Assembly (NCBI RefSeq): GCF_002742285.1
Contig: NZ_MDGM01000012.1
Span: 1,054,001 to 1,118,000 of the forward strand
Direction of reading: 5' to 3'
DNA: 64,000 bases
Source: Paramylibacter kogurei
GTDB lineage: Bacteria; Pseudomonadota; Alphaproteobacteria; Rhodobacterales; Rhodobacteraceae
How positions within the stretch are numbered: position 1 is the stretch's first letter; every line of letters begins with the position of its first letter. Shown one piece after another: positions 48,874 through 59,967 of this stretch. The translations under genes were made by a program, and so were the position numbers. The notes below the pieces were generated by a model that ran no database searches, was not told where the DNA came from, and saw only the letters and a list, made by a program, of their open reading frames with translations.

Positions 48874-48912
48874 TTGACACAAATCAAGAACGCTTATAGA
48901 ACAGAGTGGAAC
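48874..48912 (+). promoter_or_regulatory. lexA promoter with SOS box GAAC-N7-GAAC
   Basis: GAAC-GCTTATA-GAAC (48888-48902) matches the alphaproteobacterial LexA box. A third GAAC follows at 48909-48912. A -35-like TTGACA lies at 48874-48879, with a -10-like TATAGA at 48895-48900 inside the box, so LexA binding would block polymerase. Autoregulation is inferred from position. Confidence 0.82.
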
Positions 48913-48944
48913 ATAACAGATACATAACAGGGTGAGGCGCAACA

Positions 48945-49631
48945 ATGTTAACACGTAAACAATTGGATTTGCTTGAATTTATCCACACACGTTTGAAAAA
49001 AGACGGTGTTCCGCCCAGCTTTGATGAAATGAAAGAGGCGCTTGATTTACGCTCAAAATCGGGCATTCACCGCCTGATTACCGCATTGGAAGAACGCGGA
49101 TTTATCCGCCGTCTGCCCCATCGTGCACGTGCGATTGAAATTATGCGCCTTCCCGAAAGCATGGATGGCGGTGGCTTTCAGCCCCGTGTGATCGAAGGTA
49201 ACGCACCAACACCACCTGCCGCAGCATTACCGATTGAGGCTGTTCATGCCATGAACTTGCCCGTGATGGGGCGCATTGCGGCGGGTACCCCGATCGAGGC
49301 CATTCAACAGGTTGCCAATAATGTATCCGTTCCCAGTGATATGTTGCGTAACGCGGGGCGTCATTACGCGCTTGAGGTGAAGGGTGATTCAATGATTGAT
49401 GCGGGTATCAATGATGGTGATATCGTCGTGATTAATGAACAATCGGATGCCGATAACGGTGAAATTGTTGTGGCCTTGGTCGAAGATCAAGAAGCGACAC
49501 TAAAACGTCTGCGCAAACGCGGATCTGCCATCGCGCTTGAGGCGGCGAACCCTGCCTATGAAACCCGCGTATATCGCGATGATCAGGTGAAAATTCAGGG
49601 GCGTTTGGTGGGGTTGATCCGCACCTATTAA
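48945..49631 (+). CDS. lexA: SOS repressor LexA
   Basis: A 228-aa repressor-protease. The N-terminal winged helix (about residues 1-65) has [20 protein letters not shown]. The cleavage site is A113-G114 (GRIAAGTP), with catalytic S149 (GDSMIDAG) and K187 (EATLKRLRK). It is longer in the hinge than E. coli LexA, as is common in alphaproteobacteria. An SOS box precedes the gene. The 3' end overlaps that of comEC by 4 bp. Confidence 0.97.
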   Translation: MLTRKQLDLLEFIHTRLKKDGVPPSFDEMKEALDLRSKSGIHRLITALEERGFIRRLPHRARAIEIMRLPESMDGGGFQPRVIEGNAPTPPAAALPIEAVHAMNLPVMGRIAAGTPIEAIQQVANNVSVPSDMLRNAGRHYALEVKGDSMIDAGINDGDIVVINEQSDADNGEIVVALVEDQEATLKRLRKRGSAIALEAANPAYETRVYRDDQVKIQGRLVGLIRTY

Positions 49632-51712
49632 TTTCTGCGCTTAAACCCGCGCCGTTGATTATTCCAAACCCGCATGCCAACCGATTGGCGTGCGGTTTTT
49701 ACATTGAGCACACCGTTTTTATCCTCAAACGCCAAAGCACCCATATCGCGAAAATCGTAATAGCCGAAAAATGTGCACCCCTTTGGCGCATCCTCTTTCC
49801 ATTTAGGGGCCAAAACAATTGCCGCGCTATCGCAATGCCCCGCCAATTGTTCAAATGTCGATTTTGTATCCCAAAGATACGTGATTTTTTGCCCCGCAAG
49901 CGTGTAATAAATCAAATCAGGATCGCCTGAAATCAATGTGTTTTCACGTGCGCGCAGATCACCATCATTTTCCAACCAGTTCGTTGCGGCATAACCGCTC
50001 CCACGTTTGCGGTTTAACATCCGCCCTTGGGGTGACATCGCGCCAACAAGACGCCCATCATGGGACACCAAAATATCAGGGCGCGGTGCAATTTTCCAAA
50101 ACACGCCCCCACACAGACAAGCAACCACACCTAACATACGCAATGTTTTGGAAAACATGATGATGCCAATTGCGCCAAGCGCAATGAACGGCAATGCGTA
50201 TGGCCCAGCGTCCGGTACGCGTGACACGGCACCGGGTAAGTTGGACACCCAATTGGCCACGGATAATATCCAATCAATCCCCTGTCCCATAATCCAAAAT
50301 GGCACCCCGTCCAACCCAAAGGGTGCAAATATCGCCGCCAATACCGCCGAAGGCATCACCACCATTCCCATGATCGGCAGGGTCGACATATTTGCGATCA
50401 ATCCGTAATGCGCGACCTGATTAAAATGATAGGCCGCAAATGGAGCCGTCGCAAAACCCGCCACCAAGGATGAGATTAACAATCCCAAAACTGGTTGCAA
50501 GAACCTCATTCCACCACGCCCCATCGCACGCCAAAATGGAATATGTTTCAGCCCATCAAAACAGACAATCAATGCAATGGTTGCGGCGAATGACATCTGA
50601 AATCCAGGCTCCATCAGGTTTTCAGGCCAGAGCGATAAAATGATCACCGCCGCAATTGCCACGGCACGCAGTGATATGGCAGGGCGATCAAGCAATATCG
50701 CAACCAACATGACAGACACCATAATAAACGCACGTTGCGTGGCCACGGCCGATCCTGACAACATCAGATAGCTTGCCCCCGCCAGCAATGCCAAAATAGC
50801 CGCGATTTTCTTGGTTTTGATGCGCAGATTGAACCACGGCCAAAGCGCAAGCGAATAACGCGCGATGGCAAAAACCACACTGGTCAATAACCCCATGTGC
50901 AATCCCGAAATCGCCAGCAAATGCGCAAGATTTGATTTGCGTAACGCGTGTAAATCGCTGGGGTCAATATTGGCGCGATCCCCTGTTAAAATCGCACTGG
51001 CAAATGCACCCGCCGCGCCACCCACATGCGATTGGATATAGGATGACAACGCCATTCGAGTTTTAAATATCTGAAATTGAAACCCGCGCCCGGCACCCCG
51101 ATCCAATATTTCCACCGTTTTGCGCGAATATCCCACCGCCCCCAATTGATGAAACCAAGAGCGGCGCTGAAAATCAAAACCATAAGGTTCGCTTGGCGGT
51201 GACGGTGGTGCAACATTGGCAATCACGCGGATCACATCGCCCGCCGCTGGCACATAGTTATCATCCTTGGAATGGAGCGAAACACGCACATATTTGGGGG
51301 TGCGCGGTTTTGATATTTTGCCCATTTTATCCACCGCCAATGTGATGCGTTGTTTGTTGGATGCAGAACGATCAATTGCAACCACCTGCCCCGATATGTC
51401 GCCGTAATAGCGCCAGCCCAATACCGGTGCGGCAACAGAATGAGCGCGAACGCTCCCCAACAAAAAACCGATCACAACCCAAACACAAACAAAGATCACC
51501 CAACGCAGTGGATGATGCCAAATAAAACCCAAAACAGTTGCGATCACAGCGCCAATGCAAAGCCCTTGAACCAACACAAATGTCGGTTCAACCATCAGCG
51601 AAAAATAGATGTATATCCCAACGCCCAAAAAGACGGGAAACCACAAAAGCGCACGATTACGTTGCGCCGCAATTTCGGATATTATTCCCAACGCGTTCAC
51701 ATCACTTGTCAC
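49628..51712 (-). CDS. comEC: ComEC/Rec2-family DNA uptake channel
   Basis: A 694-aa polytopic membrane protein. An N-terminal DUF4131-like region with an OB-like soluble loop (about residues 90-220) leads to the competence domain, with motifs [21 protein letters not shown] and [13 protein letters not shown]. It is the inner-membrane channel for single-stranded DNA during transformation. The C-terminal part lacks the HxHxDH metallo-beta-lactamase motif present in many ComEC proteins, so any nuclease role there is doubtful. It is convergent with lexA and diverges from gltX over a 68-bp gap. Confidence 0.9.
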   Translation of the reverse strand: MTSDVNALGIISEIAAQRNRALLWFPVFLGVGIYIYFSLMVEPTFVLVQGLCIGAVIATVLGFIWHHPLRWVIFVCVWVVIGFLLGSVRAHSVAAPVLGWRYYGDISGQVVAIDRSASNKQRITLAVDKMGKISKPRTPKYVRVSLHSKDDNYVPAAGDVIRVIANVAPPSPPSEPYGFDFQRRSWFHQLGAVGYSRKTVEILDRGAGRGFQFQIFKTRMALSSYIQSHVGGAAGAFASAILTGDRANIDPSDLHALRKSNLAHLLAISGLHMGLLTSVVFAIARYSLALWPWFNLRIKTKKIAAILALLAGASYLMLSGSAVATQRAFIMVSVMLVAILLDRPAISLRAVAIAAVIILSLWPENLMEPGFQMSFAATIALIVCFDGLKHIPFWRAMGRGGMRFLQPVLGLLISSLVAGFATAPFAAYHFNQVAHYGLIANMSTLPIMGMVVMPSAVLAAIFAPFGLDGVPFWIMGQGIDWILSVANWVSNLPGAVSRVPDAGPYALPFIALGAIGIIMFSKTLRMLGVVACLCGGVFWKIAPRPDILVSHDGRLVGAMSPQGRMLNRKRGSGYAATNWLENDGDLRARENTLISGDPDLIYYTLAGQKITYLWDTKSTFEQLAGHCDSAAIVLAPKWKEDAPKGCTFFGYYDFRDMGALAFEDKNGVLNVKTARQSVGMRVWNNQRRGFKRRN

Positions 51713-51780
51713 CTTTGCGTCAATTGCCTAAAGACAAGGAAATGCTACACTCACGTTGGTTTCCAAGAGGTTAATATTCC

Positions 51781-53184
51781 ATGTCCACCCCACAGGTCGT
51801 CACCCGTTTTGCCCCATCACCCACTGGTTACTTGCACATCGGCGGCGCACGCACGGCGTTGTTTAACTGGCTTTATGCACGTGCCAAGGGTGGTAAATTT
51901 TTGCTGCGGATCGAAGACACGGATCGCGAGCGTTACACCCCTGCCGCCGCACAGGCGATTCTGGATGGTTTGGCGTGGCTTGGGCTTGAATGGGACGAAG
52001 AACCGACCAGCCAATTTGCGGGCGCAGAACGCCACCGCGCCGTGGCAAATGAAATGCTGGCAAATGGCAGCGCATATAAATGTTTTTCAACCAAAGAAGA
52101 AATCGAAGCATATCGTGAACAGGCCCGCGAGGACGGACATCAAAACCCGTTCCCTAGCCCATGGCGCGATGCTGATCCCGCAGATCACCCCGATGCGCCA
52201 TTCGTTATTCGCCTGCGCGCCCCACGCGAAGGTGGCGTTGCAATCAAAGATATGGTGCAGAAAAAAGTATCTTGGGCCGCGAGCAGCTTTGATGACTTGA
52301 TCCTGTTGCGATCCGATGGCACGCCAACATATATGTTGGCCGTTGTGGTTGATGATCACGATATGGGTGTCACCCATGTTATTCGCGGCGACGATCATTT
52401 GATCAACGCTGGGCGCCAAAGTTTGATTTACAAAGCAATGGGATGGGATATCCCCGTGTTTGCCCATATCCCGCTGATCCACGGCGAGGATGGCAAAAAG
52501 CTGTCGAAACGCCACGGCGCGACAGGTGTCGAAGAATACGCGGCCATGGGTTACATGCCCGAAGCCATGCGCAATTATCTGGCGCGTTTGGGCTGGAGCC
52601 ACGGCAATGACGAATTGTTCAGCACAGAGCAAGCCATTGAGTGGTTTGATTTCAACGGTATGGGCAAATCACCATCACGTCTTGATTTCAAAAAACTGGA
52701 TAATGTTTCGGCGCATCATATCAAAATTGCGGATGATCAAACACTGACAGATGCGGTGCTGGGTTATATGAGTGCTGCCAACCTGCCGATGCTCACTGAG
52801 CAACAAACAGATGATTTAAAACGCGCGATGCCCTATTTGCGCGAGCGGTCAAAAAAACTACCTGATGTTTTGGAAAAAGCAGCGTTCATATTGTCGCACC
52901 GCCCCATTGAAAAAGACGAAAAATCAATGGAAATCCTCAATTCAGTATCCAAAGGTATACTGAAACGATTGACCACCGCGATACAAGATGCTAGCTGGAA
53001 CCATGAAAGCTTGATGCAAGCTTCAAAGACATTCGCCGAGAGTGAAAATTTGAAACTTGGTGAGCTGGCACAGCCAATACGTGCCGCTTTATCAGGCAAG
53101 ACAGTATCGCCATCTGTTTTTGACATGATGTTGTTACTTGGTCGTGATGAAACCATCGCACGACTAGAAGAAAGTTCCGTGTAA
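51781..53184 (+). CDS. gltX: Glutamate--tRNA ligase
   Basis: A 467-aa class I aminoacyl-tRNA synthetase of standard bacterial length. The HIGH-like motif is in [16 protein letters not shown] and the KMSKS-like motif is KLSKRHG. The C-terminal helical anticodon-binding part (about residues 320-467) is complete. Alphaproteobacteria often carry two gltX paralogues, and which specificity this one has cannot be read here. gltA follows after 99 bp. Confidence 0.95.
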   Translation: MSTPQVVTRFAPSPTGYLHIGGARTALFNWLYARAKGGKFLLRIEDTDRERYTPAAAQAILDGLAWLGLEWDEEPTSQFAGAERHRAVANEMLANGSAYKCFSTKEEIEAYREQAREDGHQNPFPSPWRDADPADHPDAPFVIRLRAPREGGVAIKDMVQKKVSWAASSFDDLILLRSDGTPTYMLAVVVDDHDMGVTHVIRGDDHLINAGRQSLIYKAMGWDIPVFAHIPLIHGEDGKKLSKRHGATGVEEYAAMGYMPEAMRNYLARLGWSHGNDELFSTEQAIEWFDFNGMGKSPSRLDFKKLDNVSAHHIKIADDQTLTDAVLGYMSAANLPMLTEQQTDDLKRAMPYLRERSKKLPDVLEKAAFILSHRPIEKDEKSMEILNSVSKGILKRLTTAIQDASWNHESLMQASKTFAESENLKLGELAQPIRAALSGKTVSPSVFDMMLLLGRDETIARLEESSV

Positions 53185-53283
53185 CGCCAACAGGCAACGG
53201 AACGCGCAAGAGGAAGCGCATTCTAGTTTAAGATGGAATGGATGCGGGCACGCCTGGTGCCCAGACAAAAGGGAAGGTTAAAA

Positions 53284-54579
53284 ATGTCCGACAACGAACG
53301 TTCTGCTACATTAATAATTGATAATAATAAGGTTGATCTGCCAATCTATTCACCATCTGCAGGCCCAGATGTTTTGGATATTACCAAACTTTATGGCCAA
53401 GCGGGTGTTTTCACCTATGACCCTGGTTTCACATCCACTGCATCGTGTGATTCAACCATCACATATATCGACGGTGGCAAAGGTGAATTGTTGTATCGCG
53501 GTTATCCGATTGATCAACTGGCCGCGCAGTCGCATTATTTAGAAGTGTGTTATTTGTTGCTCTACGGTGAATTGCCAACGACAACACAGCTTGAAACTTT
53601 TGAAGATAAAATCACAAATCACACAATGTTGCACGATCAGATGCAGCATTTGTTCCGCGGTTTCCGTCGCGATGCCCACCCAATGGCGATTATGTGTGGT
53701 GTGGTTGGCGCATTGTCTGCGTTTTATCACGACAGCACGGATATTTCCGATGCCAAACAGCGCGAAATTGCATCCATTCGTATGATCGCAAAAATCCCAA
53801 CGATTGCGGCATATGCCTATAAATACTCTGTGGGTCAGCCATTTGTTTCACCGCGCAATGATCTGGATTATGCGTCCAACTTCTTGCGTATGTGTTTTGC
53901 GGTTCCTGCCGAAGAATACGAAGTGAACCCGATCCTGTCCAAAGCAATGGATCGCATTTTCACGTTGCACGCAGATCACGAACAAAACGCATCAACGTCA
54001 ACTGTGCGTTTGGCCGGTTCTTCTGGTGCGAACCCATTTGCATGTATCGCAGCAGGCATCGCCTGTTTGTGGGGCCCTGCACATGGTGGCGCAAACGAAG
54101 CGGCACTTACAATGCTCAAGGAAATTGGCACGGTTGATCGTATCCCAGAATACGTGGCTCGCGCCAAAGACAAGAGCGATCCATTCCGCTTGATGGGTTT
54201 TGGTCACCGCGTTTACAAAAACTTTGACCCACGCGCCAAAGTGATGAAAGAATCCGCTGACGAAGTGTTGGGCTTGCTTGGTATCGAAAACAACGAAACG
54301 TTGAAGGTCGCCAAAGAGCTGGAACGCATCGCATTGGAAGACCCCTATTTCGTAGAGAAAAAGCTGTATCCAAACGTGGATTTCTACTCTGGTATCATCT
54401 TGTCTGCGATGGGTTTCCCAACATCAATGTTCACGCCAATCTTTGCATTGTCGCGCACCGTTGGTTGGATTGCACAGTGGCAAGAAATGATTGCAGATCC
54501 AAAATTGAAAATCGGTCGTCCGCGTCAGTTGTACAAAGGTGCCACAAATCGCGATTACGTCGATTTGGCGAAACGCTAA
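53284..54579 (+). CDS. gltA: Citrate synthase (type II)
   Basis: A 431-aa TCA-cycle enzyme from ATG 53284 ([11 protein letters not shown]), behind GGGAAGG. The upstream 17 codons in frame are not family-like. Motifs include the oxaloacetate and catalytic regions [26 protein letters not shown] and [16 protein letters not shown]. The N-terminal beta domain typical of hexameric, NADH-regulated enzymes is present. A terminator follows. Confidence 0.97.
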   Translation: MSDNERSATLIIDNNKVDLPIYSPSAGPDVLDITKLYGQAGVFTYDPGFTSTASCDSTITYIDGGKGELLYRGYPIDQLAAQSHYLEVCYLLLYGELPTTTQLETFEDKITNHTMLHDQMQHLFRGFRRDAHPMAIMCGVVGALSAFYHDSTDISDAKQREIASIRMIAKIPTIAAYAYKYSVGQPFVSPRNDLDYASNFLRMCFAVPAEEYEVNPILSKAMDRIFTLHADHEQNASTSTVRLAGSSGANPFACIAAGIACLWGPAHGGANEAALTMLKEIGTVDRIPEYVARAKDKSDPFRLMGFGHRVYKNFDPRAKVMKESADEVLGLLGIENNETLKVAKELERIALEDPYFVEKKLYPNVDFYSGIILSAMGFPTSMFTPIFALSRTVGWIAQWQEMIADPKLKIGRPRQLYKGATNRDYVDLAKR

Positions 54580-54590
54580 TCACAAAAACA

Positions 54591-54617
54591 AAGGCCGCTG
54601 AAATTCAGCGGCCTTTT
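54591..54617 (+). terminator. Rho-independent terminator after gltA
   Basis: The near-perfect hairpin AAGGCCGCTGAA / TTCAGCGGCCTT is followed by further Ts. It may also serve the convergent hydratase gene, which ends 21 bp away. Confidence 0.88.
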
Positions 54618-54637
54618 TCGTTTGATAATCGTGGCGG

Positions 54638-55414
54638 TTAACGCCCCTCGTATTTCGCAGAACGTTTTTCCAAAAATGCCATCACACCTTCTTTGAAATC
54701 GCGCGTGCGCCCTGCTTTGCCTTGCAAATGTGCCTCTGATTCCAATTGTTGATCCAATGTTTGATCGAATGACAAACGCATCGCCTTTTTCAATAATCGA
54801 TATGCCTCTGTTGGGCCTGTGGCCAATTGGTGCGAACGGGCATTGACCACATCCATGAATTCATCATCTGGCACGGCTTGCCAGATCATGCCCCAATCCT
54901 CGGCCTGTTTTGCGTCGATCTTTTCTGCAAATAATGCTGCGCCCATTGCGCGTGAAAATCCAACCTGACGGGGCAACCAATATGTGCCACCCGCATCTGG
55001 GATCAATCCGATACGGGTGAATGCCTGCATGAAAACGGCCGTTTGCGCGGCAATGACCACATCGGCAGCCAATGCCAAGTTGGCACCAGCCCCCGCCGCG
55101 GGGCCATTCACCGCCGCGATCGTAGGAACAGGACAGTCATAAATGGCACGCAACAATGGTTCATATTCGTCGCGAAGCGTGCCTTCCAATTCGATGTCAT
55201 CGACATTGCCCGCATCACCCAAATCTTGGCCAGAACAAAACCCGCGTCCTGCACCAGTATAAACGATCACGCGTGCTTCGCTCGGGGCGCGGCGAAATGC
55301 GTGTAACAATTCGGCACGCATCTGTGTGGTCAAACCGTTCATCGCTTCTGGTTTATTCAACGTGATCGTTGCGATGTCATTTTCCACCGCATAGAGGATT
55401 TCAGAATATTGCAT
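54638..55414 (-). CDS. Enoyl-CoA hydratase/isomerase, PaaG-like
   Basis: A 258-aa crotonase-fold enzyme from ATG 55414, behind AAAGGGAG. The oxyanion-hole segments are GRGFCSGQDL and NGPAAGAGANLALAAD. The stretch RIGLIPDAGGTYWLPRQVG and QAEDWGMIWQAV closely resemble E. coli PaaG (ring 1,2-epoxyphenylacetyl-CoA isomerase). No other paa gene is nearby, so a general acyl-CoA role is equally possible and I leave the symbol blank. Confidence 0.85.
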   Translation of the reverse strand: MQYSEILYAVENDIATITLNKPEAMNGLTTQMRAELLHAFRRAPSEARVIVYTGAGRGFCSGQDLGDAGNVDDIELEGTLRDEYEPLLRAIYDCPVPTIAAVNGPAAGAGANLALAADVVIAAQTAVFMQAFTRIGLIPDAGGTYWLPRQVGFSRAMGAALFAEKIDAKQAEDWGMIWQAVPDDEFMDVVNARSHQLATGPTEAYRLLKKAMRLSFDQTLDQQLESEAHLQGKAGRTRDFKEGVMAFLEKRSAKYEGR

Positions 55415-55489
55415 AACGGCTCCCTTTGGTGCTGCCCTGTATTTGCGCACAGTTGGCGCAAATTTCGATGCAATGTCAAATCTGTTTGG

Positions 55490-56005
55490 CTATTTCTGTT
55501 GCTTGCGCCAATCCTCTAACGCAGCGTTATAATCAGGATCAAGCGCGCCATCTTGTATCATCGGTAAAAACGACGCCATGGGCGCTAAATTTTGCGGTAT
55601 TTTTATAGTGTTAGATCGAAAATGATGCATTTCCCGCGCCCCAAAATAAAACGAAACGATTGCACCCAGTAACCACCACAACGGCTCGGGCACTTGGTTC
55701 AAGCCAACCATACGCAGGCTAAACGCCGCTGGATTGATCATTGCAAACACAAACAACCCCATCGTGCCAAAGGCGAGCATCGGGCGCGGCAAACGGTTTA
55801 ACCCATTCACAAAGCTGTTGAACAAACCCATCGGCGCAAGCGTAAATTCCTGTGCGTATTGATCAAGGCTTGCACGATACTGTTGATATTCTTGTTTTTG
55901 CTTTTCGGTTTTGTTGGGCACGAATACCTCGCTCACGCGTTCGGCGGTACGCCCGACACGTTCCACGGCCTTGCCCACACCCAAAATTTTGCCAATCAAA
56001 CCCAT
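55490..56005 (-). CDS. Gene-transfer-agent-type holin (three membrane segments)
   Basis: A 171-aa protein. An amphipathic start (MGLIGKILGVGKAVERVGRT) is followed by a charged region and hydrophobic segments at about residues 75-95 and 105-122. The layout fits the GTA_holin_3TM family. In Rhodobacter capsulatus a homologous holin next to an endolysin, located away from the main GTA head-tail cluster, is needed to release GTA particles. Here the start overlaps the endolysin stop by 10 bp, so the pair is coupled. Confidence 0.82.
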   Translation of the reverse strand: MGLIGKILGVGKAVERVGRTAERVSEVFVPNKTEKQKQEYQQYRASLDQYAQEFTLAPMGLFNSFVNGLNRLPRPMLAFGTMGLFVFAMINPAAFSLRMVGLNQVPEPLWWLLGAIVSFYFGAREMHHFRSNTIKIPQNLAPMASFLPMIQDGALDPDYNAALEDWRKQQK

Positions 56006-56607
56006 TTTGAAATCCTTTGTGAATGTTGTGTCGCGGTGAAATGATAGTGCGCGGATATGAATTCTTCGGCGCGTTTGATCCAGCCACCTTTGGCGCCGCT
56101 ACGTGTATTGGCATATTTGCGCGATGCTTTGCGCCCGTCGGCCAATTTGTAATAATAATTGCGCCGCGCAATGCCATAGGCATCCACCAGATGTTCAGGT
56201 GCGCGTCGAAAAATCCGCGCGGTTGCACCAATGCTTTGGGGACCAAGTGCACCATCCACACCAACATCTTCACCAAATTCACGCAACAAGCGTTGCAGAA
56301 TTTTCACCGCATTGCCCCCTGCATTTACATACATATCAAATACAGACGCCTGCAACGGTTGGGGCAACTGATCAATCTTGGGCTTTTGGTAATAGTGTTT
56401 TTTGAAAATATCTTCGGCTTGGGCGCGGGTCAGCTTTTGCACATCACGCGTATCAATATCGCCGTCACGATCCAAATCCAGACCCAATCGGCGCATGGTA
56501 TGGATGGTGACACCATATTTTGTCGCCCCGCCTGGATCGTCGGGGTCATTCACATATCCGCCCTCGCGGGCAACGATTTCTTTGGCAATTTCATCAACAG
56601 TTTGCAT
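55996..56607 (-). CDS. GH108-family endolysin (N-acetylmuramidase), GTA-lysis type
   Basis: A 203-aa lysozyme-like enzyme that cuts the glycan chains of peptidoglycan. The N-terminal GH108 domain has the catalytic Glu E15 in AREGGYVNDPDDPGG and the motif ATKYGVT. The C-terminal part (FDMYVNAGGNAVKILQRLLR ... VDGALGPQSIGA) is the PG_binding_3 domain usual in this family. No signal peptide is seen, which fits holin-dependent release. AGGTGA precedes the ATG. It overlaps the holin gene. Confidence 0.88.
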   Translation of the reverse strand: MQTVDEIAKEIVAREGGYVNDPDDPGGATKYGVTIHTMRRLGLDLDRDGDIDTRDVQKLTRAQAEDIFKKHYYQKPKIDQLPQPLQASVFDMYVNAGGNAVKILQRLLREFGEDVGVDGALGPQSIGATARIFRRAPEHLVDAYGIARRNYYYKLADGRKASRKYANTRSGAKGGWIKRAEEFISAHYHFTATQHSQRISKWV

Positions 56608-56664
56608 TTTTCACCTATCACCCCGCCGTGTGATAAGGATTCCTGCAAAAGTTAAATATATTAA

Positions 56665-57108
56665 CTATTCACCGTTCGGTCGATACACGCCCTGTTCTTT
56701 GAGCGCATCTGCTACCTCTTTGGGCATGTAGTTTTCATCATGTTTCGCCAAAATTTCATCGGCAACGAAAATCCCACCGATAAGTCGACCCGTACCGATC
56801 ATGCCCTGCCCCTCGTCGAACAGATCAGGCAAAATTCCGCGATAGGTCACGGGAACCGATGCACCGCCATCTGTCACACTGAATGAATATGTTTCACCCG
56901 ATTGGCGAATGCTATTCTCTTCGACCAAACCACCAATGCGAAACACTTCACTGGATTTTGGGCGTTCTTCCATCACCTGTGTTGGGCTGCGAAAAAACGC
57001 AATCCCATCACGCATGGCATAGCCGATCACAACCGTCGCCAGCGCCATCAAAACAAAGCCGATGATGATCAACTGTATCCGACGCCGTTTTTTCAGACCA
57101 ACCGCCAT
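56665..57108 (-). CDS. ccmE: Cytochrome c maturation heme chaperone CcmE
   Basis: A 147-aa periplasmic heme chaperone. It has one N-terminal membrane anchor (about residues 10-30) and an OB-fold domain. The heme-binding His is in LAKHDENYMP, followed by the usual flexible tail. Its ATG overlaps the argC stop (TAATG), so it is coupled to arginine biosynthesis. ccmF and ccmH are not found next to it in this window. Confidence 0.94.
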   Translation of the reverse strand: MAVGLKKRRRIQLIIIGFVLMALATVVIGYAMRDGIAFFRSPTQVMEERPKSSEVFRIGGLVEENSIRQSGETYSFSVTDGGASVPVTYRGILPDLFDEGQGMIGTGRLIGGIFVADEILAKHDENYMPKEVADALKEQGVYRPNGE

Positions 57109-58142
57109 TATGGGAACAATGGGGCCAATTGAAGGCCCATTTCTTCTGGCAATCCTAACATCAGATTGGCGTTTTGCATGGCTTGGCCTGATGATCCTTT
57201 GGTCAAATTATCAAGTGCGGCAATCACAATTGCACGCCCCGCGATCCGATCACCGGTCACACCGATATGGCAATAATTTGAACCACGCACATGGCGGGTA
57301 CTTGGCGCCGTGCCAAAGGGCAACATTTCGATAAACGGTTCATCGGCGTAGGCCGCGACAAGTGTATCGTAAATCGTTTGGGCATCGCCCTTTACATAAA
57401 CATTTGCGATAATCCCACGGTTTGCAGGCAACAGGTTGGGTGTGAATTGAACCTTCACCTCGCGCCCTGCGATGGCGCTAAACTCTTGGTCAAACTCGGC
57501 CAAATGGCGATGTGTGCCGCCGATGGCATATGGGTGCGCTCCTTCAGATAATTCAGCGTGCAAGAATGGCTCTTTCAATGAACGCCCTGCACCGCTGACA
57601 CCCGTTTTAAGATCAATGATAATATCATCCAGATCAATCACACCACCCGCAATCAATGGGCGCAAAGCATATTGCCCCGTTGCCGCGTTACACCCTGTGC
57701 CCGCAACGACGCGTGCGTTTTTGATGTCATCACGGTAAAATTCCGTCAGACCATAAACCGCCTCGGCCTGAATATCCAACGCATCATGTTGGCCGCCATA
57801 CCATTTTGCATAAACCTCTGGGTCGCGCAGACGAAAATCAGCGGATAAATCCACCACTTTCATATCCTTTGGCAATTCTTTGATCACGGCCTGACTGGTT
57901 GCATGTGGCAATGCGCAAAAGCACAGATCAACATCCGTGAAATCGATATCCTCGATTTTTACCAAACTTGGCAAATCCAAGTGTCGCAAATGGGGAAACA
58001 CATCGCGCATTTCCATGCCCGCCTTACGCTCACCGCTGAGCGCCACAATATCCATCATCGGATGCGTTGCTATCAAGCGCACCAATTCCGCGCCCGTGTA
58101 TCCAGATGCCCCAAGAATTGCGATATTTTTTGGCTGTGCCAT
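57108..58142 (-). CDS. argC: N-acetyl-gamma-glutamyl-phosphate reductase
   Basis: A 344-aa NADP-dependent enzyme of arginine synthesis. The Rossmann motif is [15 protein letters not shown]. The catalytic Cys is in [18 protein letters not shown], and the C-terminal [13 protein letters not shown] is conserved. It is coupled to ccmE downstream and is 53 bp from murI on the same strand. Confidence 0.96.
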   Translation of the reverse strand: MAQPKNIAILGASGYTGAELVRLIATHPMMDIVALSGERKAGMEMRDVFPHLRHLDLPSLVKIEDIDFTDVDLCFCALPHATSQAVIKELPKDMKVVDLSADFRLRDPEVYAKWYGGQHDALDIQAEAVYGLTEFYRDDIKNARVVAGTGCNAATGQYALRPLIAGGVIDLDDIIIDLKTGVSGAGRSLKEPFLHAELSEGAHPYAIGGTHRHLAEFDQEFSAIAGREVKVQFTPNLLPANRGIIANVYVKGDAQTIYDTLVAAYADEPFIEMLPFGTAPSTRHVRGSNYCHIGVTGDRIAGRAIVIAALDNLTKGSSGQAMQNANLMLGLPEEMGLQLAPLFP

Positions 58143-58195
58143 GTGATTTATCCTGTGTTTAAAGCGGGAATAGGCGATTTTTGCGCTCGGCGCAA

Positions 58196-59008
58196 TCAGG
58201 CCGCTTGGAATGTGATTTTCTTGCCCAAAAATCGGGTCGCCGCAAGGGATACTTTCGCCGCATCACCGCTGGTTAGAAAACCACCATCGCGCCCATCGCC
58301 GGCCATATGGGGATGACGCGCCAAATAATCGGCAAGGCTTTTGGCAACAATTGTGCCTTGGGCGTAAACCTGAACCGTGTCACCCAATGCCGCTTGAAAC
58401 GCATCGCGCAAAATCGGATAATGGGTGCATCCCAATACCGCCGCCTGTGGGTTTGGCATGCGGCGTTTTAATGCGGCAACATGGCTTTCAACCAGCGCCT
58501 CTGCTAATTCCATATCATTGTCTTCCAACGCGTCCACCAACCCTGCACAGGGCTGTGCCTCGATATCCACGCCAATGGCGCGAAACGCCAATTCACGTTG
58601 AAACGCGCGGCTGGCAACGGTTGCGGGGGTTGCGAATAATGCAACTTGTTTCACATCCACTTCGCGTGGCGGGGAATTATCGCCCCAGTTGCGTTCGGTT
58701 ACCGCCTCGATCATCGGGACAAACACACCAAGCACGCGTTTATCTGCGGGCAACCACGTTTCTTGCATCCGTTTTAACGCCACAGCACTGGCCGTGTTAC
58801 AGGCCAAAATCACCAGATCGCACCCCTCGTCCCAGAGCCGCTCTGTTGCATTACATGTCAGGCGAAAAATATCATCGGCATCGCGCACACCATATGGCGC
58901 ATACGCGTTATCACCATAATAAACCAATGGCTGATCAGGCAGGCGCGTTTGGATTGCTTGGTGAACGGTCAGCCCACCCAAACCACTGTCAAAAATCCCA
59001 ACAGGCAT
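58196..59008 (-). CDS. murI: Glutamate racemase
   Basis: A 270-aa cofactor-independent racemase that makes D-glutamate for peptidoglycan. The two catalytic cysteines are in [10 protein letters not shown] and LGCTHYPIL, and the N-terminal [10 protein letters not shown] binds substrate. Its ATG follows the TAG of the acyltransferase gene with no gap. Confidence 0.95.
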   Translation of the reverse strand: MPVGIFDSGLGGLTVHQAIQTRLPDQPLVYYGDNAYAPYGVRDADDIFRLTCNATERLWDEGCDLVILACNTASAVALKRMQETWLPADKRVLGVFVPMIEAVTERNWGDNSPPREVDVKQVALFATPATVASRAFQRELAFRAIGVDIEAQPCAGLVDALEDNDMELAEALVESHVAALKRRMPNPQAAVLGCTHYPILRDAFQAALGDTVQVYAQGTIVAKSLADYLARHPHMAGDGRDGGFLTSGDAAKVSLAATRFLGKKITFQAA

Positions 59009-59890
59009 CTAGCGATAATGATCCTCGAATTCAAAACCGTGGTCATAATTGCCCAGCGGTGTTGGCGACAAGCTATAGGTCGCTTTGCGCAGGAATTCCA
59101 TCATTGCCGTTGGGTTATCACGATATTTTGCCAATGTGTGTTGTTCAATTGGATCACCAATCACCACTGGCACGGATTTCCGAATGCGTTTTTTAAATTC
59201 GCGGATCAACAACGCCATGCGCAAATTGTAATTGGCGTGGCTTGCGATTTGAAACAACCGGCTGTTTGATCCATCAAAATAAACCGGCACAACCGCAGCA
59301 CCAGATTTTTGCACCAGCTTTGCGGTGAAATTGCGCCACTGAGGATCCATCGCCTGCCCCATAGGGCGCGCAGATGTTGATACCGTCCCGCCTGGGAAAA
59401 TACCAATGCATCCCCCATGGCTAAGATAATCAATCGCTTCTTTGCGGGTTTGCAGGTTTTGCTTCACCGCCTCTTTGGTTTCATCAAAGCTAATCGGTAG
59501 AATGATTTTGTTAAGCTCTTCGCTCTTGTTAAATACGCGATGTGCAAGAATGCGAAAATCTTTGCGGGTTTGGGACATCAAATGCCCTAAAACCAAACCA
59601 TCCAAAATGCCAAATGGGTGGTTTGCGATCACGATCACAGGGCCCGATGATGGGATTTTATCCAAACCGCCACCAACGAAATCAAGCGACACGTCATAGC
59701 GTTTGACCATCACTTCCCAAAAATCTTTGCCATTGGCGACGTCTTGGTCATAACCCAGAGCTTTTTTCAAAAGCTTAGGCCGCCCTGTCAGGTTTTCCAT
59801 CGTGCGAATGAATGCGCGTCCACTGCGTGATTTCGCGGAACTGGCATAACTAATTTCGCGTCCAAAAGATTGATGTTTGCCCATTGTCAT
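59009..59890 (-). CDS. Lysophospholipid acyltransferase family protein
   Basis: A 293-aa PlsC-fold acyltransferase. The catalytic HxxxxD motif is NHPFGILDGL, and the acceptor-site motif is FPGGTVS. There are no strong membrane helices, so it is probably a peripheral membrane enzyme that acylates a lysolipid (lysophosphatidate or a lyso-ornithine lipid). The exact substrate is unknown. It is directly adjacent to murI. Confidence 0.85.
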   Translation of the reverse strand: MTMGKHQSFGREISYASSAKSRSGRAFIRTMENLTGRPKLLKKALGYDQDVANGKDFWEVMVKRYDVSLDFVGGGLDKIPSSGPVIVIANHPFGILDGLVLGHLMSQTRKDFRILAHRVFNKSEELNKIILPISFDETKEAVKQNLQTRKEAIDYLSHGGCIGIFPGGTVSTSARPMGQAMDPQWRNFTAKLVQKSGAAVVPVYFDGSNSRLFQIASHANYNLRMALLIREFKKRIRKSVPVVIGDPIEQHTLAKYRDNPTAMMEFLRKATYSLSPTPLGNYDHGFEFEDHYR

Positions 59891-59967
59891 CTACCGAAAA
59901 ATTAATGTCCTAGCGATATAAAACAGTAGCGTAACAATACCATGACACAAGGTGAATTTTGCCGCGC

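Noticed and set aside
51350..52300. 316-codon frame across the comEC/gltX boundary
   Set aside because: It is antisense to comEC and out of frame with gltX; both real genes have clear motifs.
58351..59196. 281-codon plus-strand frame opposite murI
   Set aside because: Antisense shadow of glutamate racemase and the acyltransferase; composition rich in His/Pro/Arg and no start signal.
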